Below are positions 6,591-14,658 of a DNA stretch of 64,000 bases, one piece after another. Where the stretch lies: contig NZ_CAUQDV010000001.1 of NCBI RefSeq assembly GCF_963517015.1, positions 2,052,001 to 2,116,000 of the forward strand, read 5' to 3'. A program made the position numbers and the translations under genes. The notes under the pieces are model-generated. The model was not told where the DNA came from. It saw only the letters and a program-made list of their open reading frames with translations, and did not search any database. The first letter of the stretch is position 1, and every line of letters starts with the position of its first letter. Source of the DNA: an uncultured Devosia sp. (lineage in GTDB: Bacteria; Pseudomonadota; Alphaproteobacteria; Rhizobiales; Devosiaceae).

Positions 6591-8831
6591 CTAATTGGGC
6601 GCCGCGTCTACCACATGTTCGATGGTCTTCTGATTGCGGTAGGCGAAGTGTTCCAGGCCGCCCATGTCGGTGAACTTGGGCAGAGCGTTGAGGTCGACCT
6701 TGTTGAGCACGACGCCCAGAATGTGATCGGCGAGTTCCGGCTCGCGCTCGAGCATGCTGCGCAGCAGGCGACGCGGGGTGCGGCCCCATTCGGCAACCAG
6801 CACGCTGGCATCGGTGAAGGGCAGAACCGAGAGGGCGTCGATATCAGGGCCGAGCGGGGGGAGGTCGATGATAACATAGTCGAACTGGCCGCGGGCCTCG
6901 GCGAGCACCTTCTGCATGGCAATGCTGGACAGATCGCCACCACCGGCCTCGGGGGCGGCGGCGGAGAGGGTGACCATGCCGGTTTCGTGGTCCGCCACGG
7001 CTGCCTGGCGCCAGTCACCCTGTTGCGATGGCAGAATGCGTTGCGGCATGCCGGGCCGGCCGCCGTTGACGTCGCCGTCGATCAGCAGCACGCGGGAGCC
7101 GATAGCGGTCAGCATTTCGGCCAGCGAGATGGCGTAGGTGGATTTGCCCTCATCGGGCAGGATGGACAGCACACCGAGCACGGCCGTGCTGCGATCGGCA
7201 ATGGGCTGCAGCACAAGGCGCGTGGATTTCAGTGTTTCCATGAAGGGCGCGCCCCAGCGGCGGCCGATGCGCGATCCGAGGGCGCCGCGTACCAGTGGAC
7301 GAATGGCCTTCTGGCGATCGATCAGCGTGCCGCGGCCATCAACCTGCAGACGGGGCATATAGCCGAGGAAACGCAGGCCCAGTTGCTGACGGACCTGTGC
7401 ACCGGTGCGGAATCCGCGTTCACGCAGCTCGTTGAGCATGCCCAGAACTGCGCCGACGAAGGAGCCGGCGATGATAGCAGCCAGCAGAATAACCACGGAA
7501 CGCGGGCTGGACGCATCTTCAGGCAGCAGCGCGTCGGTGACGATGCGAACCGAGGGGATGGGGAAGCTCTGGCGCTGCACGGCCTCTTCATATGAGGTCA
7601 GGTAGCTGTTGTAGAGCGCGCGCAGGGCGTCGGAGCGCTGTTGCAACTCGTTGAGGCGGACGGCTTCCTGGCTGACGGCGCCGGCACTCTGGCCTTCGGC
7701 GTCTATATCGGCACGCATGCCTTGTTCCTGCTGCTGCGCGATGGTCAGCTGGGTCTGGTACTGCTGGTTGAGATTTTGCAGTAGCGCGTAGATGCGACCA
7801 TCCAAAGCCGTCTTTTCGGCCCGGAGCGTCACCAGCTGGGGATGATCGGCACCATAGGTGGTTTCGATCTCGCCAATGCGGCTGGTCAGCGTCGCGACCT
7901 GATTGCGCAGGGTGGCAACTTCGGTCGGATCGGTCTGGGAGCCACTCAAGAGAGCCAGATAGTTGGATGCCGACCCTGGGCCTGCATCGATCACCGTCTG
8001 CAACTGACCGGACAGAGCGCGAAGCCTTGCGGTCTCCGCCTGCGCTTCAGCGAGCTGGTTGGACATCGTCTGTATGCGCTGGGTGGTCAGGGTCTGGTCC
8101 TGGCCGACCGAGAGGCCGGATTCCTCGCGATATTGCTGGATGGCGAGGCTGGCCTGGCGCTGGCTTTCCCCAATTTCGGCCAGCCGTTGCTGCAGCCAGT
8201 CGGCCGCGGCGCTGGTCGCCTCGAGTTCTGCGTTCAACTGATCCTGCACCAGCGCCTGTGCATAGGCGCTGGCAATGCGCTGGGCCAGTTCGGGCGTCGC
8301 GGCCTCATAGCCGACGCGGATGATCGAGCTGCGACCCATGCGATCGACCTGCACATTGGCGCGCAGCATGCCGACCACTTCATCGAGGCTGGCTTCCAGC
8401 TTTTCCGGACGCTGACCGCCTAGCCCGACAAGGCCCTTCACACGTTGGCTGAAGGAAGGCGGTGGGTTGAGGAATTCCTGATCGGTCATCAGGTTCTGCG
8501 TCTCGGCCACAGTCTTGGCGACGCGGCTCGATCGCAGCACCTCGATCTGGTTGAGCACCTGGGCTTCGAGATCGGTGGCGCTGACGGCCTGGGTGGCGCC
8601 ATTCTGGGCAACCTGTTCGAGATTTTTATCGATCAGCAACTGGCCGGCCGACATGTAGGAGCGCGGGGCAAGGCTGAGATAGAAAATTGCCAGAGCGATC
8701 GCCACGGCAATGCACAGGCCGACGACCAGCGCCTGCCGGCGGAGCAAGGAGAAGATGTGGTCGAGATCGATCGTCTTGAGATCGGATGGCTGGGGCGCCA
8801 GGGCCTCCGGATATCCGGCTTTTTCCAGCAT
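6591..8831 (-). CDS. exoP: ExoP-like Wzz/BY-kinase polysaccharide co-polymerase
   Basis: A 746-residue inner-membrane protein controlling polymer length. Membrane helices at about 33-56 and 443-464 bracket a large periplasmic coiled-coil Wzz domain; a cytoplasmic tyrosine-kinase-type ATPase follows, with Walker A (LPDEGKST, near 556-563), Walker A-prime (LLIDGDVNGG, near 582-590) and Walker B (VIIDLPP, near 651). The usual Tyr-rich tail of BY-kinases is absent: only one Tyr lies close to the C-terminus. The first ATG (8921) overlaps the upstream gene; the ATG at 8831 has GGAG eight bases before it and fits the family N-terminus. It is the last gene of the exoL-exoA-exoM-exoP operon. Confidence 0.88.
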   Translation of the reverse strand: MLEKAGYPEALAPQPSDLKTIDLDHIFSLLRRQALVVGLCIAVAIALAIFYLSLAPRSYMSAGQLLIDKNLEQVAQNGATQAVSATDLEAQVLNQIEVLRSSRVAKTVAETQNLMTDQEFLNPPPSFSQRVKGLVGLGGQRPEKLEASLDEVVGMLRANVQVDRMGRSSIIRVGYEAATPELAQRIASAYAQALVQDQLNAELEATSAAADWLQQRLAEIGESQRQASLAIQQYREESGLSVGQDQTLTTQRIQTMSNQLAEAQAETARLRALSGQLQTVIDAGPGSASNYLALLSGSQTDPTEVATLRNQVATLTSRIGEIETTYGADHPQLVTLRAEKTALDGRIYALLQNLNQQYQTQLTIAQQQEQGMRADIDAEGQSAGAVSQEAVRLNELQQRSDALRALYNSYLTSYEEAVQRQSFPIPSVRIVTDALLPEDASSPRSVVILLAAIIAGSFVGAVLGMLNELRERGFRTGAQVRQQLGLRFLGYMPRLQVDGRGTLIDRQKAIRPLVRGALGSRIGRRWGAPFMETLKSTRLVLQPIADRSTAVLGVLSILPDEGKSTYAISLAEMLTAIGSRVLLIDGDVNGGRPGMPQRILPSQQGDWRQAAVADHETGMVTLSAAAPEAGGGDLSSIAMQKVLAEARGQFDYVIIDLPPLGPDIDALSVLPFTDASVLVAEWGRTPRRLLRSMLEREPELADHILGVVLNKVDLNALPKFTDMGGLEHFAYRNQKTIEHVVDAAPN

Positions 8832-8865
8832 GCTCAATACTCCGCTTTGAAGGAAATGCGCCCAC

Positions 8866-9756
8866 TCAGGATGCGCTGGTCTGCCCGTAGTGCTCGGCCT
8901 GGCGCTGGCCCAGAAGGCCACCGGCGACGCCGATATGCAGGGTGGCGCGCAGCCAGTTGCGGCGGCGCTTGATGGGCGAGAAAGCTGTTAGCCCGGTCAT
9001 GAGGCAGCAATAGGCAATTTTTGCGGCGACAGGAGGAATGCTGCGCAGCCGTGGCCCATCCAGCAGCATGCCATGGGTCTGGCCCGAACGCAGGCGCCGC
9101 GCCACCAGCCAGGCCATGGTGGCGCGTTGTGCCGGCACTGGCTCCTCGACCAGGGCATCAGGGGCGTAGTCGATCGTGCCGCCAAGATCGGTCAGCCGGT
9201 AGAAGAAATCGGTGTCCTCGCCGCCGGACTTGCCCAGCCTGAGATCAAAGCGCAGCACATTGAAGGGAGCGCTCCAGCGGATCAGCACATTGCAGGTATA
9301 GCCAGTGCGGATTTCGCCCCAGACATGCACGGGCAGGGTGGAGTGAAAATCACCGCTGACCATCCATTCGGGAGCATCCTTGGCATAGATGGCCCTGACC
9401 GGACCCAGCACTGCCGCTGCGTTGCGTTTGTCGGCCTTGTCCACAAGCGCGAGCAGCCAGCCTTCGGTCACCAGTTCATCATCGTCGATGAAGGCGACAA
9501 AGTCGCCATCGGCAGCGTCGAGGCAGGCATTGCGGGCGATACAGATATTGGCGGCCGGCGCGTGGATATATTCGATCGGAAAGGGGAAATCGCCAGCCAA
9601 AGCAGTGACGCGTTCCCGAGCCGAAGGGGTTTCGTCATTGTCGGCGATGACGACGCGAATCTGGTGCCCACTGGTCTTGAGTTGAGCCACTGAATTCAGC
9701 GTCTCAACCAGAAACGGCCGGCGGAAGGTGCAGATGCAGATATCGATGCGGGCCAT
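8866..9756 (-). CDS. exoM: ExoM-like family 2 glycosyltransferase
   Basis: A 296-residue GT2 enzyme. The N-terminal strand ICICTFRRPFL (6-16), the ADNDE segment (38-42) and the IDDDEL metal motif (90-95) define the nucleotide-sugar site, and GGEDTDFFYRL further on is the GT2 acceptor-side ED motif. Overall layout and these motifs resemble ExoM of the succinoglycan pathway, a glucosyltransferase. It acts on the cytoplasmic side, with at most a weakly hydrophobic C-terminal segment. It begins two bases after the ExoA-like gene's stop and ends 35 nt before the ExoP-like start, within one leftward operon. The precise sugar added here remains inferred. Confidence 0.78.
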   Translation of the reverse strand: MARIDICICTFRRPFLVETLNSVAQLKTSGHQIRVVIADNDETPSARERVTALAGDFPFPIEYIHAPAANICIARNACLDAADGDFVAFIDDDELVTEGWLLALVDKADKRNAAAVLGPVRAIYAKDAPEWMVSGDFHSTLPVHVWGEIRTGYTCNVLIRWSAPFNVLRFDLRLGKSGGEDTDFFYRLTDLGGTIDYAPDALVEEPVPAQRATMAWLVARRLRSGQTHGMLLDGPRLRSIPPVAAKIAYCCLMTGLTAFSPIKRRRNWLRATLHIGVAGGLLGQRQAEHYGQTSAS

Positions 9757-9758
9757 GG

Positions 9759-10751
9759 CTACACCGCCTTGCGCTGGAACGGGCGCTGCAGAACATGCAG
9801 CCAGAAACCAGAGGACCAGGCGAAATGCATGATCATCGCCGCCCAGCCGACCAGCGGCGAAAGGCTCATCGGCATGCCATATTCGGGATAATGCTGCCTG
9901 GCGGCCCGCATGCCGAGGGTGATGCAGACCACGCCCCAGAATGCCAGGGGAATGAGGAAGACCCAGTGCCAGACCGATAGGGCGGCCAGCAGCACGACCG
10001 GCAGGATGGCCAGCGGCACCATCTGGCGAATGCGTGGGCGCATGCGATGCTTGAGAATGTTCCGGGCGCGACCGCCGCCATAGCCGAAATACTGACGGAA
10101 CAGACCGGACATGGTCGCGCGTGGATAATAGGTCATGCCGGTGCGGTCGGTCAGCCAGATGGTGTGGCCTGCCTGGCGGAGGCGGAAGTCGAGCTCGGCG
10201 TCCTCGTTGCAGCGGAAGGTCTCGTCATAGCCACCGACGTCCCGGAAGGCGTCAATGCGCATCAGGGCATGATGGCCATGATCGACCGGGCCGGCATGCT
10301 TGCCGGTGCGGTGAGCCGAGCCGCCAGTGCCGATCGGGGAATTCTGGGCGGTCGCCACGGCGCGCTGGAAGGCGTCGTGACCCACGGTGGTCATCGGCAC
10401 GACCACGCTGCCGACGCCGCGTTCATTGGCTTCGGCAACCAATTGCCGGCAATAGTCGGCGGGATAGGCACCGTGCGCATCGATGCGGATAAGATAGTCC
10501 GCGCCGTGTCCGAATTTCTCCACGACGAGGTTGATTGCCGCCGACTGGATCTTGCGCGGATTGTGGATCAGCGTGACGCGGGGACCGGACTTTTCGGTGA
10601 CAATGTCCTGGGTGCCATCCGTGCTGCCGCCGTCAGCGACCACGATATGGGCATCGAGCGCTTCGGCTTCTACCAGCAGCAGATCGAGCAGCGGGCCGAT
10701 ATGACTAGCTTCGTTCAGCGTCGGTATGATGATGATGGTGCGGGCGCTCAT
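9759..10751 (-). CDS. exoA: ExoA-like membrane glycosyltransferase
   Basis: A 330-residue GT2 protein with IIIIPTLNEASHI (6-18), ADGGSTDGT (39-47), RIDAHGAYP (89-97) and EDAELDFRLRQAG in the acceptor region, then C-terminal membrane helices. This matches ExoA, which adds an early sugar in succinoglycan assembly; the RIDAH motif is characteristic of that subfamily. An upstream in-frame ATG exists, but the ATG at 10751 forms an ATGA overlap with the ExoL-like gene and starts directly before the first strand. Placement between exoL- and exoM-like genes supports joint expression and adjacent steps in repeat-unit building. The substrate is inferred from the family. Confidence 0.82.
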   Translation of the reverse strand: MSARTIIIIPTLNEASHIGPLLDLLLVEAEALDAHIVVADGGSTDGTQDIVTEKSGPRVTLIHNPRKIQSAAINLVVEKFGHGADYLIRIDAHGAYPADYCRQLVAEANERGVGSVVVPMTTVGHDAFQRAVATAQNSPIGTGGSAHRTGKHAGPVDHGHHALMRIDAFRDVGGYDETFRCNEDAELDFRLRQAGHTIWLTDRTGMTYYPRATMSGLFRQYFGYGGGRARNILKHRMRPRIRQMVPLAILPVVLLAALSVWHWVFLIPLAFWGVVCITLGMRAARQHYPEYGMPMSLSPLVGWAAMIMHFAWSSGFWLHVLQRPFQRKAV

Positions 10752-11899
10752 GCGGCCACCTCCAGTTGGGTGTGGGCAGAAGCGCGGCCGGCAATGGCGT
10801 CGACCAGGGTGCGGCATTCGTCGGCATCGCAAAGGAAATGTGCCCGATCCTGGGCGGCTACAGCCTGTGCGAGTGAGCGGATTCGATCGGGTGTCATGGA
10901 TTCGAACAGATTCAACAGTGTGGACTGCCCGATGTCGGGTATGACCAGACCGATGCCGAGGCGCTGGATGAAGGCCGCGGTTTCAGTGCCCGCGAGGGCG
11001 ATCGGGATGGCGCCGTTGAGGCAGCCTTCATAGATGCGATTGGGCAGCAGCCATTTCGAATTCTGACCTTCTTCAAAAAAGTCGATGGCCCAGACGAAAT
11101 GCACGGCCGAGTAGATCGGCGCGAGTTCGTCGGGATAGCAGTAGACCCCGGAATAGGTAAGATGCGGCGCGGCCTCGGTCGTGCCATCGAAGTCGGTAAA
11201 CTCGGTCCGCGCCGGCCGCCCGCGAAGGGTAATCTCAAGATTTCCATTCATGGCGCGCGACAGGCTATCCAAGGCCGTCAGAGACTTGTGGCAGCGCAGC
11301 GCACCGAACCAGCCAAGCTGGATCGTCTCGGCATCATTATCCAGTCCCGGATTGCGCCCGAATTCTTCGAGCCCAAAGACCTTGTTTTCGATCAGCAGGG
11401 CTGGCGGGGCGCCGTGGATATCGAAATGGTTTTTGAGGAAGGCCGGGGAGCTGGTGAGCAGCAATTCGGCGGGGCGCATCAGGCGCTGCTCCATGCTGCG
11501 CATGCCCTTGCCCAAGCCATCCTGCCGCAGCATCAGGCGGTGGATGTCGAGGCATTCATAGACCACGCGGGGCGGCTCGGGCCAGAGCGCGCGCAGGCGA
11601 TTGGCAATGGCGAGCATTTCCATGTTGCGCGCGACGATGACGTCGGGCCGCGCGAAAGCCTTGCCCCAGGCGCGCGTGGTGTAACTAGCGCGCGCCGTTG
11701 CAAAAACGCGATGCAGCATGCGCCCATCATGGGTGATGTCGAGCTCGATCGCGGTATCGAGCCCGAGGTCGGGCAGGGTGGCGTCAGAACGGCGGAAGCC
11801 AGCGATTTGCACGCTGGCTCCTCCAAGCTGGAACTGGGCTATCCGGCGGGCCACGGCCGGGTCGGCGAGATTGAAGACCAGGTACAAAATCCTGAGCAA
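10748..11899 (-). CDS. exoL: ExoL-like glycosyltransferase, TTG start
   Basis: A 383-residue GT-B type glycosyltransferase. LYLVFNLADPAVARRIAQ (about 5-22) and the following GGASVQIAGFRR segment resemble ExoL of rhizobial succinoglycan operons; the C-terminal half carries the second Rossmann-like domain with LPNRIYEGCLNGAIP, where the Glu would contact the nucleotide sugar. There is no membrane segment. The start is TTG (11899-11897), with AGGAGA seven bases upstream and no better codon nearby, which suggests modest translation. It is the first gene of the leftward exoL-exoA-exoM-exoP operon and overlaps the next gene by four bases. The sugar specificity is not readable. Confidence 0.75.
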   Translation of the reverse strand: MLRILYLVFNLADPAVARRIAQFQLGGASVQIAGFRRSDATLPDLGLDTAIELDITHDGRMLHRVFATARASYTTRAWGKAFARPDVIVARNMEMLAIANRLRALWPEPPRVVYECLDIHRLMLRQDGLGKGMRSMEQRLMRPAELLLTSSPAFLKNHFDIHGAPPALLIENKVFGLEEFGRNPGLDNDAETIQLGWFGALRCHKSLTALDSLSRAMNGNLEITLRGRPARTEFTDFDGTTEAAPHLTYSGVYCYPDELAPIYSAVHFVWAIDFFEEGQNSKWLLPNRIYEGCLNGAIPIALAGTETAAFIQRLGIGLVIPDIGQSTLLNLFESMTPDRIRSLAQAVAAQDRAHFLCDADECRTLVDAIAGRASAHTQLEVAA

Positions 11900-12047
11900 C
11901 AGCGCATCTCCTGTCCCCGACGACAGACCGTCGGACTTGGGTTGCAGCGAGGCTCAAGAGGAAGATGAGGGGCAGATGCGGTCAACCGCATGAGGGTGAC
12001 GCTGCAATGCGCGTCGCGCATGCCGCAAAGGTGCCCCAATCGGGAGG

Positions 12048-12551
12048 TCAGGCGGTTGCTTGCTCGTCCCTGAAAGTGAAGATCAGGGCGGCAATGGTCA
12101 AGAGGCGCTTAATACCGGTGAGCGTCTCTTCCGTCAGTGCGCCGGCATCGCCCAAAAGGTTGACCGTACCACGCGTTTCACCGGCAACGATGATCGGCGC
12201 CGAGAGGTTGCAGGTGTAGCCCATGTCGATCAGCACCTGCGCTTCATTGGGCAGGAAGTCGAACATTTCGACTTCGGAATTGCACACAACCGGGCGCTTT
12301 TCGCCCAGAATGCGGCGGCACCATGGGTCGTCATCGGTAATGACGTCGAAGCCGCCGATGGGGAAGGTCTTGGCATCAGAAGTGCCGATCCGGTCGGTGC
12401 GCGACCGATCGGGCAGGATGGCGAGCCAAGTTGCCGTGCGCAGGCCGGGCAGGTTCAAAAACTGTTCGGTCAGGAGGGCAATGAATTCCTGCCGTCCCGC
12501 AGCGAGGGCAGCGCCCAAGCGGTCGGCAAATTGTGGATCAATGGTGGGCAA
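12048..12551 (-). CDS. GAF-domain protein
   Basis: A 167-residue cytoplasmic protein made almost entirely of one GAF domain, a small-molecule or redox sensor fold. Visible marks are the helical N-terminus with ILPDRSRTDRIG, the DDDPWCRRILGEKRPVVC segment around the ligand pocket and SAPIIVAGETRGTVNLLG, the typical GAF strand pair. No output domain is attached, so it would act through a partner or as a stand-alone enzyme-like GAF. The start appears to be TTG (12551-12549) with only a weak ribosome-binding site and no in-frame alternative upstream. It is a single gene between the exo cluster and tRNA-Gly. The ligand is unknown. Confidence 0.75.
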   Translation of the reverse strand: MPTIDPQFADRLGAALAAGRQEFIALLTEQFLNLPGLRTATWLAILPDRSRTDRIGTSDAKTFPIGGFDVITDDDPWCRRILGEKRPVVCNSEVEMFDFLPNEAQVLIDMGYTCNLSAPIIVAGETRGTVNLLGDAGALTEETLTGIKRLLTIAALIFTFRDEQATA

Positions 12552-12600
12552 AGTCGTATTCTCTGTTGGAGCTTGGATGTCAGCACCGATGAAGAGAATT

Positions 12601-12674
12601 TGGAGCGGGTAGCGGGAATCGAACCCGCATATTCAGCTTGGAAGGCTGCTGCTCTACCACTGAGCTATACCCGC
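12601..12674 (-). tRNA. tRNA-Gly (anticodon TCC)
   Basis: A complete cloverleaf on the minus strand: acceptor GCGGGTA pairs with TACCCGC, D-arm GCTC/GAGC, anticodon stem CAGCC..GGCTG-like with loop CTTCCAA giving anticodon TCC, T-arm with GGTTCGATTC, discriminator T and an encoded CCA (12603-12601). Length is 74 bases including CCA. Confidence 0.97.
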
Positions 12675-12776
12675 TAAGGTCGGTGACCGACGACAAGCCA
12701 ATAGCGCGGCCCGCCCGCAGCTGACAACCCCTCTCGATGAGAGCGGGGTCGTCAATCCACGGCGTTTGTGGCCAGA

Positions 12777-13367
12777 TCAGAGCCAGCCAGCCAATACGCC
12801 GAGGCCGCCGAGTGCGAAGACGCCGCCAGCCAGCCGGGCGGCTAGCTTGCCATGGCGGCCAATGATGCGAGCAATTCCGGCAGAACCGACAATGCCAGCG
12901 AGGTGAAGCAGGGCGGTGGCGAGGACGAAGCCGGCGGCATAAGCTAAACTGCCGGTGTCGCTGGGCATTTCTGAGCCATGAGCATGGCCGTGGAAGACGG
13001 CAAAACAGCCCACAAGAGCCGAAGCAACCGCAACGGGGACGGGACGGCCCAGCGCGGCGGCACCGCCGATGGCCACGCTGGACAGGGCAATGCCCAATTC
13101 AACGAAGGGCAGGTCGAGTTGCATCAGGCCAAGCGCGAAGCCTGCGACCATCATGGAAACAAAGCTCAGCGGCACCAGCCAAAGGGCGCGACCACCGAGC
13201 ACAAAGGCAAAGACGCCAACAGCGACCATGGCCAGCACATGGTCGATGCCGCCGATGGGATGTTCCATGCCGTGGAGGAAACCGCCGCCCGTGTCACCAA
13301 TGCCGGTGTGGGCAAAGGCCAAAGCGGGGGAGAAGAGTAGAATGGCCAAAGCCAGCAAGAGACGCAT
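12777..13367 (-). CDS. HupE/UreJ-family membrane protein
   Basis: A 196-residue protein with a cleavable signal-like N-terminus (MRLLLALAILLFSPALAFA) followed directly by HTGIGD, the metal-binding His start of HupE/UreJ proteins, then the family motif HPIGGIDHVLAMVAVG, a second His-rich HGHAHG segment and about six membrane helices. Family members are nickel or cobalt transporters or chaperones linked to hydrogenase or urease, but no such enzyme is nearby. Two ATGs are possible: the one at 13367 has GGAAGG six bases upstream, whereas the one at 13373 abuts that site, so the inner start is chosen. It is divergent from the MAPEG gene. Confidence 0.85.
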   Translation of the reverse strand: MRLLLALAILLFSPALAFAHTGIGDTGGGFLHGMEHPIGGIDHVLAMVAVGVFAFVLGGRALWLVPLSFVSMMVAGFALGLMQLDLPFVELGIALSSVAIGGAAALGRPVPVAVASALVGCFAVFHGHAHGSEMPSDTGSLAYAAGFVLATALLHLAGIVGSAGIARIIGRHGKLAARLAGGVFALGGLGVLAGWL

Positions 13368-13533
13368 TGTCATCCTTCCGGGGCCGGGGCCCACGAAGTT
13401 CAAATCGGCACCGCCGAAGCTTCCACTGTCTCGCCCGTTCTTTATTGGCCGCATCAGGGCGCTTGTAAATGCTGATCCCTGAGCCATGCTCATGCGTTGG
13501 GGGATTGTGTCCCTTCCATGATGAGGTATTGCC

Positions 13534-13926
13534 GTGCTGTCGCTGATTTTTCTGGTTCTTCTTTTGCTGTTGTTCCAGGCAGGCCAGCCTGGTCGCTATC
13601 TGGCGCTGCAGGTTGGCAATGATGCGCAGATGGGTCCGCGCGACGATCTGCCCGAACCCACCAGGGAGTTGGCGCGATCGCGCCGCGCGCTGGCCAATCT
13701 GCAGGAGACGTTGCCGATTTTTCTAACGTTGGCGGTGCTTTGCATCGTTTACGGCGAGCAGGGCTGGCTGGCCACGCTGGGGGCAGCCGTGTATTTCCTG
13801 GCCCGCGTGGCGCACTATAATCTTTACATGCGGGGGATTTCCCCCTGGCGGTCCATTGCTTTCCTGGTCTCGCTGATCGGCATGGTGCTGATGGCGGTCC
13901 CACTTGTCCCCCATATCTGGAACTGA
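13534..13926 (+). CDS. MAPEG-family membrane protein
   Basis: A 130-residue integral membrane protein with four predicted helices. The stretch RSRRALANLQETLPIFLTLA near residues 48-67 and ARVAHYNLYMRGI near 89-101 are the family hallmarks (the Asn/Glu and Arg/Tyr positions of glutathione-binding MAPEG proteins). Bacterial members are uncharacterised but may act in glutathione-linked detoxification or lipid metabolism. The start is GTG at 13534 with GAGG about eight bases upstream. It stands alone between hupE, which diverges from it, and tRNA-Trp. Family assignment is firm; function is not. Confidence 0.82.
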   Translation: MLSLIFLVLLLLLFQAGQPGRYLALQVGNDAQMGPRDDLPEPTRELARSRRALANLQETLPIFLTLAVLCIVYGEQGWLATLGAAVYFLARVAHYNLYMRGISPWRSIAFLVSLIGMVLMAVPLVPHIWN

Positions 13927-13934
13927 GGTATAAT
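13904..13934 (+). promoter_or_regulatory. Candidate tRNA-Trp promoter
   Basis: A perfect TATAAT at 13929-13934 lies just after the MAPEG stop codon, with TTGTCC at 13904-13909. The 19-base spacer is long for a sigma-70 type promoter, but the position, about 50 bases before the tRNA, fits. Confidence 0.45.
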
Positions 13935-13942
13935 CAGGTCTT

Positions 13943-13978
13943 GCGAAACGCCGTCATTGCCATTAGACGGTGTTTCGC
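13943..13978 (+). repeat. 13-bp hairpin between MAPEG gene and tRNA-Trp
   Basis: GCGAAACGCCGTC (13943-13955) pairs with GACGGTGTTTCGC (13966-13978), 13 pairs including one G-T, around a 10-base loop. It ends four bases before the tRNA. No T-run follows, so it is not a standard terminator. Confidence 0.7.
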
Positions 13979-13982
13979 CTGA

Positions 13983-14058
13983 AGGGGTTTAGCTCAGTTG
14001 GTAGAGCATCGGTCTCCAAAACCGAGGGTCGTGGGTTCGAGTCCCCCAGCCCCTGCCA
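13983..14058 (+). tRNA. tRNA-Trp (anticodon CCA)
   Basis: A 76-base tRNA with acceptor AGGGGTT pairing with AGCCCCT, D-arm GCTC/GAGC, anticodon arm CGGTCTCCAAAACCG with anticodon CCA, variable loop and T-arm GTGGG-TTCGAGT-CCCCC, discriminator G and encoded CCA. In many alphaproteobacteria it directly precedes secE; here they are 2.4 kb apart. Confidence 0.97.
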
Positions 14059-14222
14059 GGCGATAATTTCCACACATCACCCGCGTCAAACCGGCCAGCT
14101 TGCTGCAAGCTTGCCTGCCTTTTGCTGGCGATTGCTGCGCCCTGTGGAAGTCGCAATCTTATCGATCATGGCGAAGCTTCAGTAATGTGGCTCGTCGATC
14201 AGAGAGGCGAGGGGGGAGCGTC

Positions 14223-14315
14223 ATGCCTCGCTATACGATTCTGATTTTGGCCGTGGCCGCATGGGCGATCGTGATGGGTCTAGCTTGGGTCGTCCTGTCG
14301 TGGTGGTTCGCCTAG
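14223..14315 (+). CDS. 30-residue single-helix membrane peptide
   Basis: A very short gene (ATG 14223, TAG 14313-14315) with a GGGGGGAG purine-rich site about five bases upstream. After a four-residue head the product is one hydrophobic helix, ILILAVAAWAIVMGLAWVV, ending in SWWFA. It resembles many unannotated bacterial membrane micro-proteins, but I know no homologue. Its 3-prime end overlaps another tiny membrane-protein gene on the opposite strand by 36 bases. The ribosome-binding site and composition argue for translation; the size makes chance a serious alternative. Confidence 0.45.
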   Translation: MPRYTILILAVAAWAIVMGLAWVVLSWWFA

Positions 14316-14450
14316 AGGCCAACTACGCGTGCGACCGTTGGTCAGCAGATCGGCAAGTCCGAGAAACAGGATCAGTGGTCCCAGAAATATCCACATCCCC
14401 ACAATCCGCAGACGTTGCAACGGCGTGGCATTGGCATAGTTCGACGACAT
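14280..14450 (-). CDS. 56-residue single-pass membrane protein
   Basis: A leftward small gene with ATG at 14450 and AGAGGA four bases upstream, ending with TAG at 14282-14280. The product has a polar head (SSNYANATPLQRLR), one helix from about residue 16 to 36 (IVGMWIFLGPLILFLGLADLL) and a charged tail ending RQDDPS, a sensible membrane topology. It is not a family I recognise. It overlaps the 30-residue membrane peptide gene antisense over 36 bases; both have good ribosome-binding sites. Codon choice with GC-rich third positions is consistent with a real gene. Confidence 0.5.
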   Translation of the reverse strand: MSSNYANATPLQRLRIVGMWIFLGPLILFLGLADLLTNGRTRSWPLGEPPRQDDPS

Positions 14451-14658
14451 AGCTTCCTCTGGCGTGTCGGGAACCGGATCGCGTTCATTGCAGCGATCTC
14501 GTGGGCGTTCCGGGCATGCGCCAGGCTCGGGTGGATTTGTTCCATATCCGAAGCTACCTAGCCATCTACACCAGTGGTTAACCTTACTGTCTCAAGTTTA
14601 TCCGATCGCTCGTCTGGTCATCGATGAGTATTTCGCAGCTGGTCGGAAGCAAGAGTTC

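Noticed and set aside
14097..14111. AGCTTG-ctg-CAAGCT as the tRNA-Trp terminator
   Set aside because: Only six pairs with a three-base loop and an interrupted T tract; too weak to call.
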